This document shows positions 32,515-46,058 of a stretch of DNA of 64,000 nucleotides, piece after piece. Each line of letters starts with the position of its first letter. Positions within the stretch are counted from its first letter, which is position 1. The translations under genes and the position numbers were made by a program. The notes under the pieces are model-generated. The model did not search any database, was not told where the DNA came from, and saw only the letters and a list, made by a program, of their open reading frames with translations. This DNA comes from Marasmius tenuissimus (taxonomy: Eukaryota; Basidiomycota; Agaricomycetes; Agaricales; Marasmiaceae): the NCBI GenBank assembly GCA_029532415.1, contig JAQOTA010000050.1, forward strand, positions 1,302,001 to 1,366,000, written 5' to 3'.

Positions 32515-34809
32515 TCATTTGTCCTTCGCCAGGAGACCCTTCAATTTCCTGATCTTCGCTTTCGTTCTCTCCTTCTGTCGACGAGATGTTGCGTTGACCT
32601 TCTCTGTGAGCTTGGACCATCCGGACAGCGGCGTAGAACGAATTGGACTAGCATTTAGGTCTCCTGAAACAGCGGTAAGAAGTTTTGGGATTTCAACAAC
32701 GGCTGGCTCGGTTGGAATTTCTGTTGAGTGTCTTCGGAAATTTTGAAGATCTAGTAACCGTATTGGTGCCAGCCGAACATCATGAGGATCCGCTGGAGGA
32801 GAAAGTATCAGTATTGAATTCATTTCAGAAGGAAGAAGATGTACTTGCCGCGTATCAACTCTGGATACCCATACTCTCGCGCATATTCCTTCCCATCCAA
32901 ATCATAGTCTCTCGACTGAAGATGATCTTTGACAAAATCATAATGATGACTCTGCCAATGAGACCCAACCCAGTCCTCTGATTGCAACCTGGGAATGCCG
33001 AGTTCGTCCCAATTCTCCTCGGCAATAGCGTATTCCCCTTGCGGGTCGTGGCTCCAGTAGAATAGAGGTTGAGAAAATGGGTATGGTACACAGTGCATAC
33101 TGTTGATGATCTTCGCACGTAAAGGTGGAACAAAAAGGAACACCGGTGTTGAAGAGGTTGTGAGGTTGTGATAGAAAGTCGCCTTGAGAGAGAATCCGAC
33201 TTGATCGATATAAACTGAGCGGACAAAAAGATCAGATGAGGAAGGCAAGAGAGCTCAGCAGGCACTTACCAACGTCCCTTACATTCTCACAGTCATTGAG
33301 AATGTGAAGAGACTGGCAGAGATAAGCATTTTGAAGTTGGGTGCGATCCTTGTTTCGAATGCGCAAGCCGAAATCGAGGGTGACTTGGACATCACCAGGC
33401 TTGCGGAATGAAAGGTCGACTCGCCACGGCACTAGAATCGGTCAGAAATTGAAGATGGCGTTGAATGGAGGACATACCCGAGCTGGAAAAGCTTGCTTTG
33501 ACGTCGGGATGCGAACTCTTGCAAGTCCACTCGAGGGGAGGTGTGGAAGGGAAGTGGGCGAGGATTCCGGCTTTGTTGAAGTCAACGACAGATCCAACAG
33601 TCAAAAAGCCGTGTCTGGCACAACCTGACAGGCCGCTGTTCCACCTCCATTCCCATGACGCGACCAAGCATAAAGCGTCGCCGAGGATTTCCTCGACGTG
33701 TACGACGATTTCGTTAGCATCGAGCTGTCGAAGATTGTCTTGGCGAAGCGGAGGGAGGTGGCTGGGGAATGGTTGGGTGTCCTCTTCACTCGGTGGGTCG
33801 AGGGCAGCAGAAGCCGGATCGTACTGCCAACTCTGAGTTTTGAGATTCATTGACCAGTCCGTCCAACGACTCGTAACCTGTTTGATATTATCAACCAGCT
33901 TCAGTGGTAACTGGAAACAACCACCTCACCGGAAATATCACAGCGTCGTCATCGTCGCGCAAAAAGTTGATCGCAGTGTCCTGAAGCCACTTACTGTCAG
34001 TTGCACTGTTGCAGCGTGAAGCTCAGAGGCTAAACATACAATCGTATACGTGAGGTAGTAAAATGCAATCCAATTCCCTCCTCCAAACTGACCTATATAT
34101 CCATCTCCTTCCGCGAGTTCTACGACCTATCAGTATACACAATTATGTACAATTCCAAACACAAAACTTACCATCGTGCGCAATAAATGTCGATAGGTTT
34201 GATCCGCTAAATGCGAAGAGCTGAGTGAGGAATGGTGACCTGGATCTCATCGGTATCAACAGACGGACAGGTTACTACTGATCAACAAACCTCAGCGCCG
34301 TCGCTGCCTCTAGAACACATTCCAACACCTGCTATGACTCAGTGAAATGTTTTACTCTACTCAAGACTCAAAAATCCATCGCTCACCGATTCGAACCGGT
34401 CATTGCTCTCGCCCGCTGGCGCAAACGTCCACGCCGTGAACATCCCTTTAACCCCGACAACGGTCGCAGTTCGTGTCGTCTTCCTGACCTTGACTACCTG
34501 GGGTTGCAGTGATACCGATGCCCCACTTTCAGACTCAGGCTTGACGGTAACAGAAATCACTCGAGAGGAAAGTTGGCGCCGAAAAACAAGGTCGCCGTCG
34601 ATGATGCGCCGAAATGTCTTCCCGTACTACAAGAAAGGATTAGCAGTGGCCCTTGTTAGACGAGGCATACTATGCACCACAACGACCTGATCATCTGAAT
34701 GGGAGCAGTGAGAAACATTTGTGATTGCGTCGCCGTAAACAATCCGAAAATCAGCATGAGGTCCTATAATTGTGCCACGGGCGTTGGCGAAATAGGTCGA
34801 GCCGCTCAT
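32515..34809 (-). CDS. Family-1 paralogue A, hypothetical protein
   Basis: One of five related multi-exon genes with no domain I can name. It starts MSGSTYFANARGTIIGPHAD at 34809, and the second exon opens YGKTFRRIIDGDLVF. Following exons give SPFLTQLFAFSGSNLSTFIA, then WTDWSMNLKTQSWQYDPASA, PPLRQDNLRQLDANEIVVHV, a jelly-roll-like VDLSFRKPGDVQVTLDFGLR, LFVPPLRAKIINSMHCVPYP, PLFYWSHDPQGEYAIAEENW and YDLDGKEYAREYGYPELIRG. The charged terminal exon ends at 32515 (PLSGWSKLTEKVNATSRR). Small GT-AG introns separate about ten or more exons, and those I checked join in phase. The estimate is about 600 residues. No signal peptide or membrane segment. It appears intact and has no family-2 partner upstream. 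Confidence 0.7.
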
Positions 34810-36553
34810 CAAAGGGGGGTGAAGAGGTGGGAGGAAAGTTGGGGGGAAGAAAGAAGAGAGCTGTTGAGGCTTAGGACTGCTGTGTCAGCTACAAAAGACA
34901 GCAGCCCTCTCCTCATGTATGTTGGGCTCGCTACCTATTGTGGTGGTTGTTGTTCAGCCTTGTCAAAGAACAAGCTCAAGGCTGGGCTCGTTACCCTCGG
35001 TCAGCTCGGCCCTGATTCGGTAATAGCCGTATATCGGGCTTTATCTTATCTTACGTTACGTCACCAATCTACAGTCCTATCTCGTTCCCTCCAGGTTCCC
35101 TTTCTCTTCAACCATACTAACTCCCCTCATAATCTCTAGTCTTTCAACCATGAAAACCGGTATTAGTGGTTATGCAACCAATCACTCTCGGGCTTAAGGT
35201 CTCTCAGTCACGCCTTGCAGACTTCGCGGGGGAAGGAAACACACTGCACAGCAGCGCCGGGTTGCAGGAATTTCTCCCTCAGCTAACCAGAACCTCTTCA
35301 TCTCCGACTCTCAGTCAACAAACCTACCCTCTGTTCCTCAGATATCACTTTCGCTCCTCCCCAAGTGTACCACCTCAACTCATTGTCAGTATTTCACACC
35401 TGGTTTCTCCTATCATGCCGCCCCGGCTCTCCTTCCCCGCCTGCTTGTCCCCAACCGTATTCAAACGAACTACAAGCTCTCTTTCTCGAGCTGCCAACGT
35501 GAAACTCTCGGTAATATCAACTAAGGGCGCGTGTCCTGATCAAGCATCGCGATACACTATTCATGAGTTCGTCAATACGATTATCCGTCGCACAACCCTC
35601 GCAACCCTCAGTGATTGAACGTCTTTCCAAATTCTACGCAACGAACAAACGATTACTGATGGGTTGCAACGGACTCTCCATGGGCACACATGCTATGCCA
35701 AGCCTTGACCAAACGTGCGTCCATCATTTTTTCTTGATTCATATTTTCCCCGCGAGTTGTAACTCATCTACTCTCCAGTTGTACGACTGACGAGTTAGAT
35801 CCGGATGATGATTGCACCAGCTATGCTCGACATGGTACTTCCTGTTAGGCTTACGCCGTAACGCCTTGCACCAGTCTTTGAGCGATACGCCCTCGTGATT
35901 GTATGGCGACTCTACTTATGTAGTTCAACAATCGGACGCAAATCTGGAGCGGTGCCAGTGGTTGTGGGCACCGAGGGGTAGATCTACCAGTATCCGCTCA
36001 AGGTCGGGGTTGCTTCTCGCGACTGAATCAGCACTCACCGGGACCCTCTATCGTTGATCCACAACGTTCTTGACGCGTTCACCGTGAGTTTCACGTTCAA
36101 GCTTTTGTTACTCGAGCACACTTCAACAACCGGGAGTAACCCTGAACGTCGTGTAATCTACATGCAAAATCTAGAACTGTCTCTTTCTCAACATCGACCC
36201 CACCTGATAGTAGGTACCTCCGGATGACGGAGAATCTGTGACTTCACCCGATGGCCGTGACACTAGTAAGTTGTTCTTTCTGTGCTCACGTTGATAAATT
36301 TTGGAGCTCGCTGAGAACACCCGATGACGCGCCACATTTGGGGCAATCAGTGTCGAGAGGAGGCCGGGACTATCATGATTGGTTCATATAACGATCATTG
36401 TATATTTACAAGTAGCCGCGAAAAATAGCCATGCAATCAAGTCCCAGACGAGCCGAGACGAACGCCATAAAAGTCGAAATATTCAGTTTCTGAGAAACGT
36501 CAAAATCCTTCATTATCCCTCAAACTCGACCAGACCCGCGGGCAGGGTGTTCT
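34810..36553. other. Intergenic between family-1 copies A and B
   Basis: A plus-strand frame of 150 codons at 35166-35618 is Ser/Pro/Leu-rich and unrecognised, with no paralogue in the other units, so I do not call it a gene. No family-2 remnant was found upstream of copy A. Confidence 0.4.
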
Positions 36554-38915
36554 CTACTGGCAACTCCCCAGTCTTCGCTTTCGTGCTTCCTTTCGATTGG
36601 ACGCCGCGCGGATCTTCTCTATAAACCTCGACCATCCGGAAGGCGGAGTGGAACGAAGTACAACAGCATTGCTCAAGGTCGCAGACTCATACTGAGACTC
36701 GCCCGGGCCTTCCACATTGATTGGGTTGAACTCGATCGGGTCTGATGGAACAACAGTAAGTGCATAGGACTTCAGTACTTCGGTGTTGCATGTTTTACTC
36801 GCCTGTTGTGAATTCATCATCGTCTTCGTATATAGTGCTCAGACTCTCCGTTGATGGACTCCAAAAATCAAGGTCTTGCGCCTGTACTCCCGCTAACTGA
36901 ACATCATAATATGGATCCCCTGGGAGGAAAGAATCAGTATTCAAAGGAATTCAGAAGGAAGAAAATGTACTTGCCGTATATCAGTTCTGGATATCCATGC
37001 TCTTGCGCGTATTCCCTCCCATCCAAATCATAGTCTCTCAACTGAAGATGACCTTCGACAAAATCATAATAGTGACGATGCCAAAAAGACCCAGCCCAGT
37101 CCTCCGATTCCAGCTTGGGAATTCCAAGTGCTTCCCAATTCTCCTCAGTAATGGTAGCTTTTCCTTGCGGATCATGACTCCAGTAAAACAAAGGTTGAGG
37201 AAATGGGTATGGTACACAATCCATGTTGTTAATGGTTTTGATGTGTGGGGGCGGAACAAAAAGGTACACCGGCATTGAAGATGTTGTAGGGTTTTGATGG
37301 AAGGTGGTTGTGAGGGTGAATCCGAGTTGATCGATATAAACTTAGCAGAAATGGAGGTCAGGCGAGGAAGGCGGGTAGTATCTGTAGACACGTACAAACA
37401 CACTTCACATCCTCACAATCACTGAGAGTGTGAAGAGACTGGCAGAGGTACGCACTTTGCAAACGGGAGCGGTCCTTCCCCGTGAAGCACAAAACAAAAT
37501 CAAGATTCACTTCGACATCACCAGGCTTGCGGAAGGAAAGATCGACTCGCCAGGGCACTAAAATTGGTCAGGAATGGCAGACGGAGTTGATTGGTGAACA
37601 TACCCGAGCTGGAAAAGCTTGCTTCGACGTCGGGATGCCAACTCCTGCAATACCACTCAAGGGGAGGAGTGGAAGGAAAGTGGGCGAGGATCCCGGCTTT
37701 GTATTCGTCGACGACGGCCCCGAAAGCCAGAAAGCCGTATTTGGCAAAACCCGACAGATCGCCGCGATGCCCCCCTTCAAATGACGCGATCAGGTACAAA
37801 ACGTCGCCGAGGGTTTCCTCAATGCAGGCGACAATTTCGTTGGCGTCGTCGAGTCGGCGAAGATTATCTTGGCGAAGTGGGGGGAGATGGTTGGGGTATG
37901 GTTCGAATACTTCTTTATTTGGTGGGTCGATGGCGACAGAAGCCAGATCGTAATGCCAACTGAGAGTTTTGAGATTCAACACCCAATCTTTCCAACGACT
38001 CGTAACCTGTTTGCTATTAATAACTATCTTCAACACTGGAAACAACCACCTCACCGGAAATATCACAGTCTCGTCATTGCGCAAAGACTCGATTACAATG
38101 TTCTGAAGATACCCACAGTCAGTTAGGACAAAAAGCTCAAAGGCTAAACATACATTTGTGTATTCCAGGTAGTAATATACAATCCGAGTCCTTCCCCAAA
38201 ACTGATCTATATATCCTTTCCCCTCTGCAAGTTCTACGCAACCTATCAGCAACTGTGATCAAAATTCCCAACAGACGACTTACCATCATGCGTGATCAAT
38301 GCCGATAGGTTTGATCCACTAAACGCAAAGAGCTGAGTGAGGAATGGCGACCTGGATGTTATCAGTATTAACATAAGGATAGGCTACTGAATGACATACT
38401 GCAACAACGTTGCTGCCTTCTGAACACACTCTAGCACCTGCTACGAGTTAATGAAGTGTTCTGCTACAATTACATAACCATTGCTCACTGATTTGAACCC
38501 GTCGTCGCTCTCGCCCGCCGGCTCAAACGTTGTCACCGTGAACATCCCTTCAATCCCGACGACCTTCGCAGTTCGTGTCGTCTTCCTAACCTTGATTACC
38601 TGAGGTTCCAGCGATGTCGAGCTTCCACCTTCAGTCTCAGGCGTGATGGTAACAGATATGACTCGAGATGAAAGGTTGCGCCGAAACACGAGGTCGCCGT
38701 CGAGAATTCGTCGAAATGTTTTCCCGTACTAGAAGAAAAGGGTTAGCGGTGACACACGTTCCACGAGTCGGACTACACACCAAAACAACCTGATTCTCTG
38801 CATGAGTGCAGTGAGGAGGATTATTAATAACTGTATCTCCATGCACAGTTTGAAAAGTGGCATTAGGTCCTATAGTCGTGCCTTGGGCATTGGCGAAATA
38901 GGTCGGATTGCTCAT
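36554..38915 (-). CDS. Family-1 paralogue B, hypothetical protein
   Basis: Starts MSNPTYFANAQGTTIGPNAT at 38915. One long open stretch (38250-37600) shows IDQFWGRTRIVYYYLEYTNV, SLRNDETVIFPVRWLFPVL, WKDWVLNLKTLSWHYDLASV and FAKYGFLAFGAVVDEYKAGI. Later exons give VDLSFRKPGDVEVNLDFVLC, MDCVPYPFPQPLFYWSHDPQ and YDLDGREYAQEHGYPELIYG. The terminal exon ends at 36554 (LRSTPPSGWSRFIEKIRAAS). Same exon order and spacing as copies A, C, D and E; I saw no interruption. Its 5' end faces the degenerate family-2 copy at about 39.2 kb, forming a head-to-head pair with about 0.3 kb between. Confidence 0.7.
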
Positions 38916-39229
38916 CGAGCGGGATGAAGAGGATGAGGGAAAGTGGGGGGAAGAAAGAGACAAGCTGTTGTGATTAGGTTGCTGTGTTGAGACTTGACTA
39001 TAAAAGACAATCACAGCCCTCCTCGTATTCCAATTCGCGCTGTATCTCCCATTCCCGGCACGGTCACCTGATGTGTTCCCATTTCATAGGCCTCTCGTGT
39101 GAGTCCACTAGAAATTAAACCCCATTACAAATACGCTCCTAGTCGGTGAGACTGGAAAGCAGGAATCCACTGACAATCGAATCAGATCGATGAAAGCGTC
39201 CAGCAACGGATTTGACACTCTCAGCTGTG

Positions 39230-40474
39230 CAGACATCATTGGGGTTTAAGTGAGCTGAACGAAGGTCGAAAGTGGCGAGAGGAGAACCGAGATATTAGAA
39301 TGGTTGGACCACATGAAAGTCGGAATCAACCGCTCCAGAAAGTCCAGACTCAGACTCGCACACCGCCGGACACTCTGACTCTCGAGCGTTCGTCGCGACA
39401 GCCTCAATTTCAGCAACGATACGACCCGTTTATTGTCTGGGGTCTCTAATTCTTTCCCTAGACAACCTGAGGCGTAGGACAAGAGGTACAGAGAATTACC
39501 AAAGGTAGAACCTGCCTGCACGCACAATGGCATGGGGACGTTGGGAAATGAGAGTGACAGACTCGGAGACAGCCCGTGCGTTCTCGAGAGCGTCAGGCCC
39601 ACACGTTCGAACTCGCCGCCAGGTTCCAGCCTTGGTTTCGAGTTACAACAAGAGCTGATTTCCAAGGACCTATTTGGTGGTGTAAAGATGACCGTGAGTT
39701 TGGCTTGGGCGTCCAACAGTGGTTTCGATAAGGATAAAGATTGGGTGCCAGCATTCAACGTTCAACACCATTCCGTGTTACTGCCCACGAGAAAAGAACG
39801 CTTGAATCTCGGATCCTACCAGAGTGAAAAAAAGACATACCTACCACCAATAACCTCTCCAGGGATCCGCTGTTCGCAATTCGAGAGCCCGAATTGGTAG
39901 AGAATCTCTTACAATCCCGCTCGTCGAATGTTTCAAAAGGTGAATTCTGATGAACCTCTATTTTGTTCACGTTCGTTCTCGACGATTAACAGGCCAAGAC
40001 TCCGGATACCCTAGAATATGAATTGTAATATTGCCCTAGGCCCATCTTCAACACCGCGAGAACGATAAGACAGGTACTTAGTCGGATCGGTTACTCACCC
40101 AGGTAACCTATTCCGGATTGGTGTTTTCGTGCAATATTTGGGGCAATTAACTTGTATTCACGTCGTTTCGAGCCAACAGCAGACCGGGAGCACATAGAGT
40201 CCAACGGTCGAGATTTTCAGAGATAATGAAGACGTAATTGGAAGAGACCGAGCTGGCTGTGCTGATTGGAACGTCGCAGTCTCGAATCGACATCGAGGTT
40301 GAGGTGAACAAATTTGACTCTGAGACCGGCACAGAAAGTACTCCGATTCACGAGCCTCCGGACCGGCGTACCTTTCCCCACAACCACCAGTCTTCGGCCT
40401 CAAGGCCTCAATACCCTCGTCCCACGACATTCAAGATCTCCAGCCCCTCCTCAGAAATTTACTGTATTCGATAA
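39230..40474 (+). pseudogene. Family-2 copy B2, probably degenerate
   Basis: Homologous on the plus strand to 62451-63433. Conserved pieces include a Gln/Arg-rich start region (near 39260-39430), an exon with FELAARFQPWFRVTTRADFQ near 39608-39667, and a C-terminal ELAVLIGTSQSRIDIEVEVN near 40250-40310. At the position of the ATG in the 62.45 kb copy this copy has ACG. Its C terminus reads through to a stop at 40474 instead of ending after VEVNE. Whether it is expressed is unknown; the exon structure was not solved. Confidence 0.45.
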
Positions 40475-42256
40475 TTCTCTGTCATGTCGGAACAGAGGTA
40501 TGTGCCTTACTTTCCTCAGCGCTCACAATCAGGCTCAACCGATCGGGCATATCTTTGCATTACTGCACAGTGTAAGTGTTCTACAACGCAGCGCCTGCTT
40601 CTCTCGTGCCACCCTATCTCACCTCCTTCCACGCTAGCACCTGCTCTCCTCGAACGTCGAATAAATCTCAACTTGTTACCGCCGACTTGCGAATATCTAA
40701 CCGTACTCCATCAACTGCCTAGAGCGCGTGCCCAAAACAAGCATCCAGCGGACCAACCGTAGATTTATCTCTTGCAACCCTCTGTGAGAATAGCCGTTCT
40801 ATTGACCCCATTCAACCCTCTCATCATTGTGCTATGTCCTATCCTTGTCCGAACGACAACGTACCTCCGCAGCGCGCATCCCTCTATCTCACATTCGATC
40901 CATGTTCTCAGTCACACTCCGAAGGCTATAGCCCTGAGTTCTTGGATCCGCGAGTTTTCATCTGGAGAGCTCAATGATAACCCTCCGGATTTTACTTCCT
41001 CTAATGACCTTAATTATTGTACGAACAAACCGTGTCGGAACCTTCAACAATCACCGAACAAATGTTTAGTTCAAGTTTGTTAGCATCATCTCGTAAGTTG
41101 AGTTAGAGCACACCGTTACAGCAAGCGCACTTGACATGGCTACAGCCAGAGAGAGAAAGCTTTAGTGAAGGTTCTGCACAGCACGATCGACCCTCGGATC
41201 TCAGGGATATTCCCTCCCGAAGGATCCATGTCCTTGGTTCCACGCCGATGTGGTCAAGATGAACTAGACCAATTGAAATCAGAGAAAAGGATATCTCAAC
41301 CATCTCGGCGCCTGCTTCTTACTACATCGTGCGTGCGGATAGTGTAACTGACCAGTATCCCCATGACAGTTCTACTATGTGCATGTCCCATCTTTGGAGG
41401 GCGGTCCTTCTGACCTCAACCATCATCTTCTACAATCAAACTACGCTACCCTCACGTAGCTAACCCTGACATTATGCTGTGAACATCGCCCCTAGGCTTT
41501 CTACTTGATGATCCTGAGTCTGAGATCTGGCGCCCATAAGCACCCATACCTGGCTGACATCATGATGGCCTGGGCCTTTCGTATTGTGGCGGTCCGACAG
41601 ACATTGATTTCGCGATGATCAAGGATCGTGTGAGCTATCTAGTGCAAGGAGATCGCTGTTACAAGTTAGCAGAATACTATATATCCCCTTGTACCACTGC
41701 ATATCATATCATTTTAGCTCACGTACCTCACTCAAACAGAAATGGCAGGGACATCCACGTGTTTCTCTTGAAAAGCTTCCTTGTGTCCGCTAACGTTTGC
41801 GTTTGCGGTGGCACTAGCAGGGCCCTCAGTTGGGTTTGTTTTCTTCTGTCCTCAGCCTGGTACTCACCATGAACGCACCGAGCGCTGTATTATGTAGAAC
41901 TTTGTTGATCCGCGTTCTCGTTCACTACCGTGGGGTGTGCAAGCCAAACAGCAACCAGCGCCTCCCACTATCAGGGAAGCGTCTCTAAAACTAGGTCTTG
42001 ATCATCGACGAGTCCTGGACAAGTCAGTGTCGGAGACCGCGAACACCTCGTGTCGGACAGTGTCGAGAATGAAATTAAGTACTCAATGTAATACCACAAG
42101 TAATTGTGGAAGATTGACCGTGTATTCAAGTCCACCACGGGCCAAACCCTATTGCTGGCGCCGGAAGGGAGTTGAGACAGGCGTTGAATTTCAAAAGTTC
42201 AGACAAATCATATTTTTTACATATGTCTTCAGCTTGAGATTGTTACTTTCTGAGAA
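40475..42256. other. Intergenic, duplicated with 58.3-59.75 kb
   Basis: About 40800-42200 is collinear with about 58400-59740. A protein-like piece seen in the second copy (58780-58920) is broken by stops here (near 41210-41340). No intact gene. Confidence 0.45.
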
Positions 42257-44612
42257 TCAAGATCCCGCACCATTCCCCGGCCAGAGGATCTTCAATGTCG
42301 CTTTCGCGCTTTCCACCTGTTCAGATGCCGTGCTGATCCTCTCTAGATACGTCAACCATTCGGAGAGCGGGATAGGGCGAAGTACAATAGCATTGGTGAG
42401 AGTCTCGGACTGGTTCTGGGAGTCCGGCTCTTCCACCTCAATCGGTTCAGAATCATCTGGGTCGGCTGGGAAGACACTAAGTGCGAGAGCTACAGCAATG
42501 CTATTTTTACTTGCCTGTTGCGGGTTCGTCATCATCCTCGTATATGGTGCTCAGACTCTGCGTTGACCGACTCCAAGAGTAAAGGTCTTGAACCTGTGCT
42601 CCCGCCAACTGAATATCATAAGGATCCCCTGGGGAAAAAGGATCAATATTCGATGGATTCAGATGGGAGAAAAGGTACTTGCCGTATATCAGCTCCGGAT
42701 ATCCGTGCTCTCGTGCGTATTCCCTCCCATCCAGATCATAGTCTCAACGTGAGATTATCGTCAACGAAATCATATTCCTCGCCCCACCAATAAGACCCAG
42801 CCCAGCTCTCCAAGTTCAGCTTGGGAATACCAAGCTCTTCCCAATTCTCCTCGGCAATAGGTTCTTCTCCTTGTGCATCGTGACTCCAGTAAAACAAAGG
42901 TTGAGGAAGTGGGTAGGGTACACAAGGCATATTGTTGATGATTTTGACGCGTAGGGGTGGAACAAAGAGGTACGCTGGTTTTATCATGAGGCTTGGACGG
43001 AAGGTGGCTTTGAGATGAAATCCGACTTGATCAATGTAACCTGAGTGGAAAGAAAGATCAGGTGAGGAAGACAAGAGAATATCAACAGACACTTACTAAC
43101 TCTGCTTACATCCTCACAGTCGTCAAAGAGATGAAGAGACTGGCAGAGGTAAGCAGCCCGAAGTTGGGTGCGGTCCTCCGCTGGAACGTACAGCCCAAAT
43201 TCGAGATTCACTCGGACATCACCAGTCTTGCGGAAGGAAAGGTCGACTCGCCAGGCACTAGTACTGGTAATTAGCAAATGGAGGAGTGTGTTGACCGGTA
43301 GACATACCAGAGCTAGAATAGCTTGCTTCGACGTCAGAGTACCAACTCTTGCAAGACCACTCGAGGGGAGGAGTAGAAGCAAGGTGGGCAAGGATCCCGA
43401 CTTTGTTCGAGTCGACGACGGTCCCGAAAGTAAAAAAGCCGTATTTGGCAACGACCGACAGATCGTCGCCCCACCTCCTTTCCCATGACGCGACCAGGCA
43501 TGAAACATCGCCGAGGGAGTCCTCAACGCAGGCGACAATTTCGTTGGGATCGAGTTGTCGAAGAGTGTCTTGGCGAAGTGGAGGGAGGGGGTTGATGAAT
43601 GAGTCGAGATACACTTCACTTGGTGGGTCGAGGGCAACAGAAACCGGATCGTAGTGCCAACTTAGAGTTTTGAGGTTCACCGACCAGTCCGTCCAACGAT
43701 GTGACACCTTTTTGATATCACTAATCAGGCTTCAGTGCCGGAAACAATCACCTCACCGGAAACACCACGGTCTCTTCGCCGCGCAAAGACTCAATTGCAA
43801 TCCTCTGAACATGCTCAATGTCAGTTACAACGCGAAGTTCAAAGGCTAAACATACATTTGTATACGCGAGGTAGTAATACACAATCCGATTCTTTTTCCA
43901 AAACTGACCTATATATCCACATCCATCCGCAAGTTCTACAATATATTAGCACCCACAACCGAAAAAACCAGCAAGGAAACCTACCATCATGTACGATCAA
44001 TGTCGATAGGTTGGATCCACCGAACGCAAAGAGCTGAGTGAGGAATGGCGACCTGGGTGTCGTCAGTATCAACACGAGGACAGGCTACTCGTCAACACAC
44101 CTCAGTGACGTTTCTGCCTTTAGGACGCGTTCCAACACCTGCTATGGGTCAATAAGGTGTTTTGCTACAATTGAACAACCATTGCTCACCAATTCGAACC
44201 CGTCATTGCCCTCACCCGCCGGCTCAAACGTCGTCACGGTGAACATTCCTCCGACCCCGACGATCTTCGCAGTCCGTGTCGTCCTCCTAACCTTGACTAC
44301 CTGAGGTTTCAACGACGTAGATGTTCCACCTTCAAACTCGAGCTTGATTGCGACAGATATGACTTGAGATGAAAGCTGGCGCAGAAAAACGAGGTCGCCA
44401 TCGATGATGCGTCGATAAGTTCTCCCGTACTAGAAGAAAGATTTAGCAGTGACTCATGTTATACGAGGTACCCTACGTACCACAACAACCCTATCACTTG
44501 CATGAGGGCACTGAGAGACGTTTGTGATTACGTCGCCATGAACGATCCGGAAATCGGCATTGGGTCCTATAATTGTACCTTGCGCATTAGCGAAATAGGT
44601 CGGGTTGCTCAT
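42257..44612 (-). pseudogene. Family-1 paralogue C with a 2-nt frameshift
   Basis: Starts MSNPTYFANAQGTIIGPNAD at 44612. The body is conserved (WTDWSVNLKTLSWHYDPVSV, LRQDTLRQLDPNEIVACVED, CVPYPLPQPLFYWSHDAQGE). The terminal exon (LRPIPLSEWLTYLERISTAS) ends at 42257. Near 42740/42741 two bases present in copies A, B, D and E are missing, so the frame runs into a stop (VDDNLTLRL, end) just before the conserved YDLDGREYAREHGYPEL, which survives in the next frame. The protein would lose about 150 C-terminal residues. Everything else looks intact, so inactivation, if it is that, is recent. It forms a head-to-head pair with the family-2 copy at about 44.95 kb. Confidence 0.68.
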
Positions 44613-44949
44613 CAAACGGGATGAAGAGGATGGCGGTGAGGGGGAAGTGAGAAGAAGTAGGAGAGCTGTCAAGGCCAAAGATCGCTGTGTCGATTATAAG
44701 AGATAACAGAGCCCTCCTCGTGTTCCAATCGCCACCATAACTCCCACTACTGACACAGTCACCTGGCGCATCCCCAGTATTCGCAGGCTGTTCGTGCGGG
44801 CCAGAAATCCACGGGGATTGATAACTTCTTCATCTCCGGTCGGCGAGACCGAAAAGCAGGACCCCGCCAGCAGTCATATCAGATTACTGCGAGTAATTAA
44901 CAGATGAATTGATGCTCCTATAAGCAGACACCACCGTGTGTTGAAGCCA

Positions 44950-46058
44950 CCGAACGAAGGTCGAAAATGTCTTCGAGGCGGCGAGAGCAATAGAAACGGA
45001 CTGAGAATCCGGATGGTGAATTAGACAATATGGAAGTCGAATTCGATTCCTCCAGGTTCAGGCCATACCGCCTGATTCTCGAAGTTTTGCTACGGCAACC
45101 TCGACTCCGGTAACGATGCATCCTCTTCATTGTCCGGAGCCCTCGCATCTTCTTTCTGGGCGGCCTGAGGCGTAGGACGAGAGGTACGTAGAGTCAACAA
45201 AGGTGGAACCTCCGTGAACGTAGAATGATATGGGCATGATGAGAAATTCGAAAGGTGGTAGCTCGTGCGTTACTGCTTCTCGAGAGTGTCAAGGTCACGT
45301 TTGAAATTACCGCTAGCCTCCAGCTTTGGTTTCGAGTTGCAGTGAGGCCCAGTCTTCAAGGAACCATTCGGTAGGTTGAGAGATATTGTGAGTTCGTTTT
45401 GGGCATGCAACAGTTGTTTCGAAATTCGAAGAGGCTAAGAATTGTGCGCTGACGCCGAGCACTCAGCATCATTCCGTATCACTACCCTCGAGAAAAGAAT
45501 ATTTAGATTTCGTATGCCACCAGAGCAAACAGAGGACCTACCTAACACATATAGGATTTAATAGCCCTCCAAAATTTCGCCGTTCGCCGTACGAGAGCCC
45601 AAGTTGTGAAAGAACACCCCGCGATCACATCCGTCGAACATTCCAAAAGGTGAATTCCGATAATCTTTCTATTTTGTTCAATGTTCATCTTCGTTCTGGA
45701 GTGATAGGTCGAGACTTCAAAGAGATGAATGCCCAATGGAATGAGTGAGAATATCGCCCCAGCACTACCTTCAAAACCATCAGAGCCAATAAGGCAAGTA
45801 GTTGTATTGGGTACGCACCTGGAACAACCCGTTCTATACCCATGTTCTACAGTCATGTCCCCTTGGCCACAATTAACTTGTATTCGCATCACTCTGAGAG
45901 AACGGCAGGTCGAGGATTCATAGAAGTCAGTGGTCGAGATGTTCATGGATCGCGTAATACTAAATGTACTTGAACTTGAAGCGACTGAGGTGGTTGTGTT
46001 GGTTGGAGCCTCGCGACCTCAAACCGACATCGAGGTTGAGGTGAACCGTAACGAATGA
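44950..46058 (+). pseudogene. Family-2 copy C2, probably degenerate
   Basis: Plus-strand relative of 62451-63433. The aligned start codon is ACG, and the first exon hits a stop soon after. An exon with VTFEITASLQLWFRVAVRPS lies near 45298-45357; a piece around 45740-45900 matches the 63.1-63.3 kb exon; the C terminus VVVLVGASRPQTDIEVEVNR ends at 46058. Divergently oriented from family-1 copy C. Confidence 0.45.

Noticed and set aside
35166..35618. 150-codon plus-strand frame
   Set aside because: Single occurrence, low-complexity Ser/Pro/Leu, no splice or homology support.
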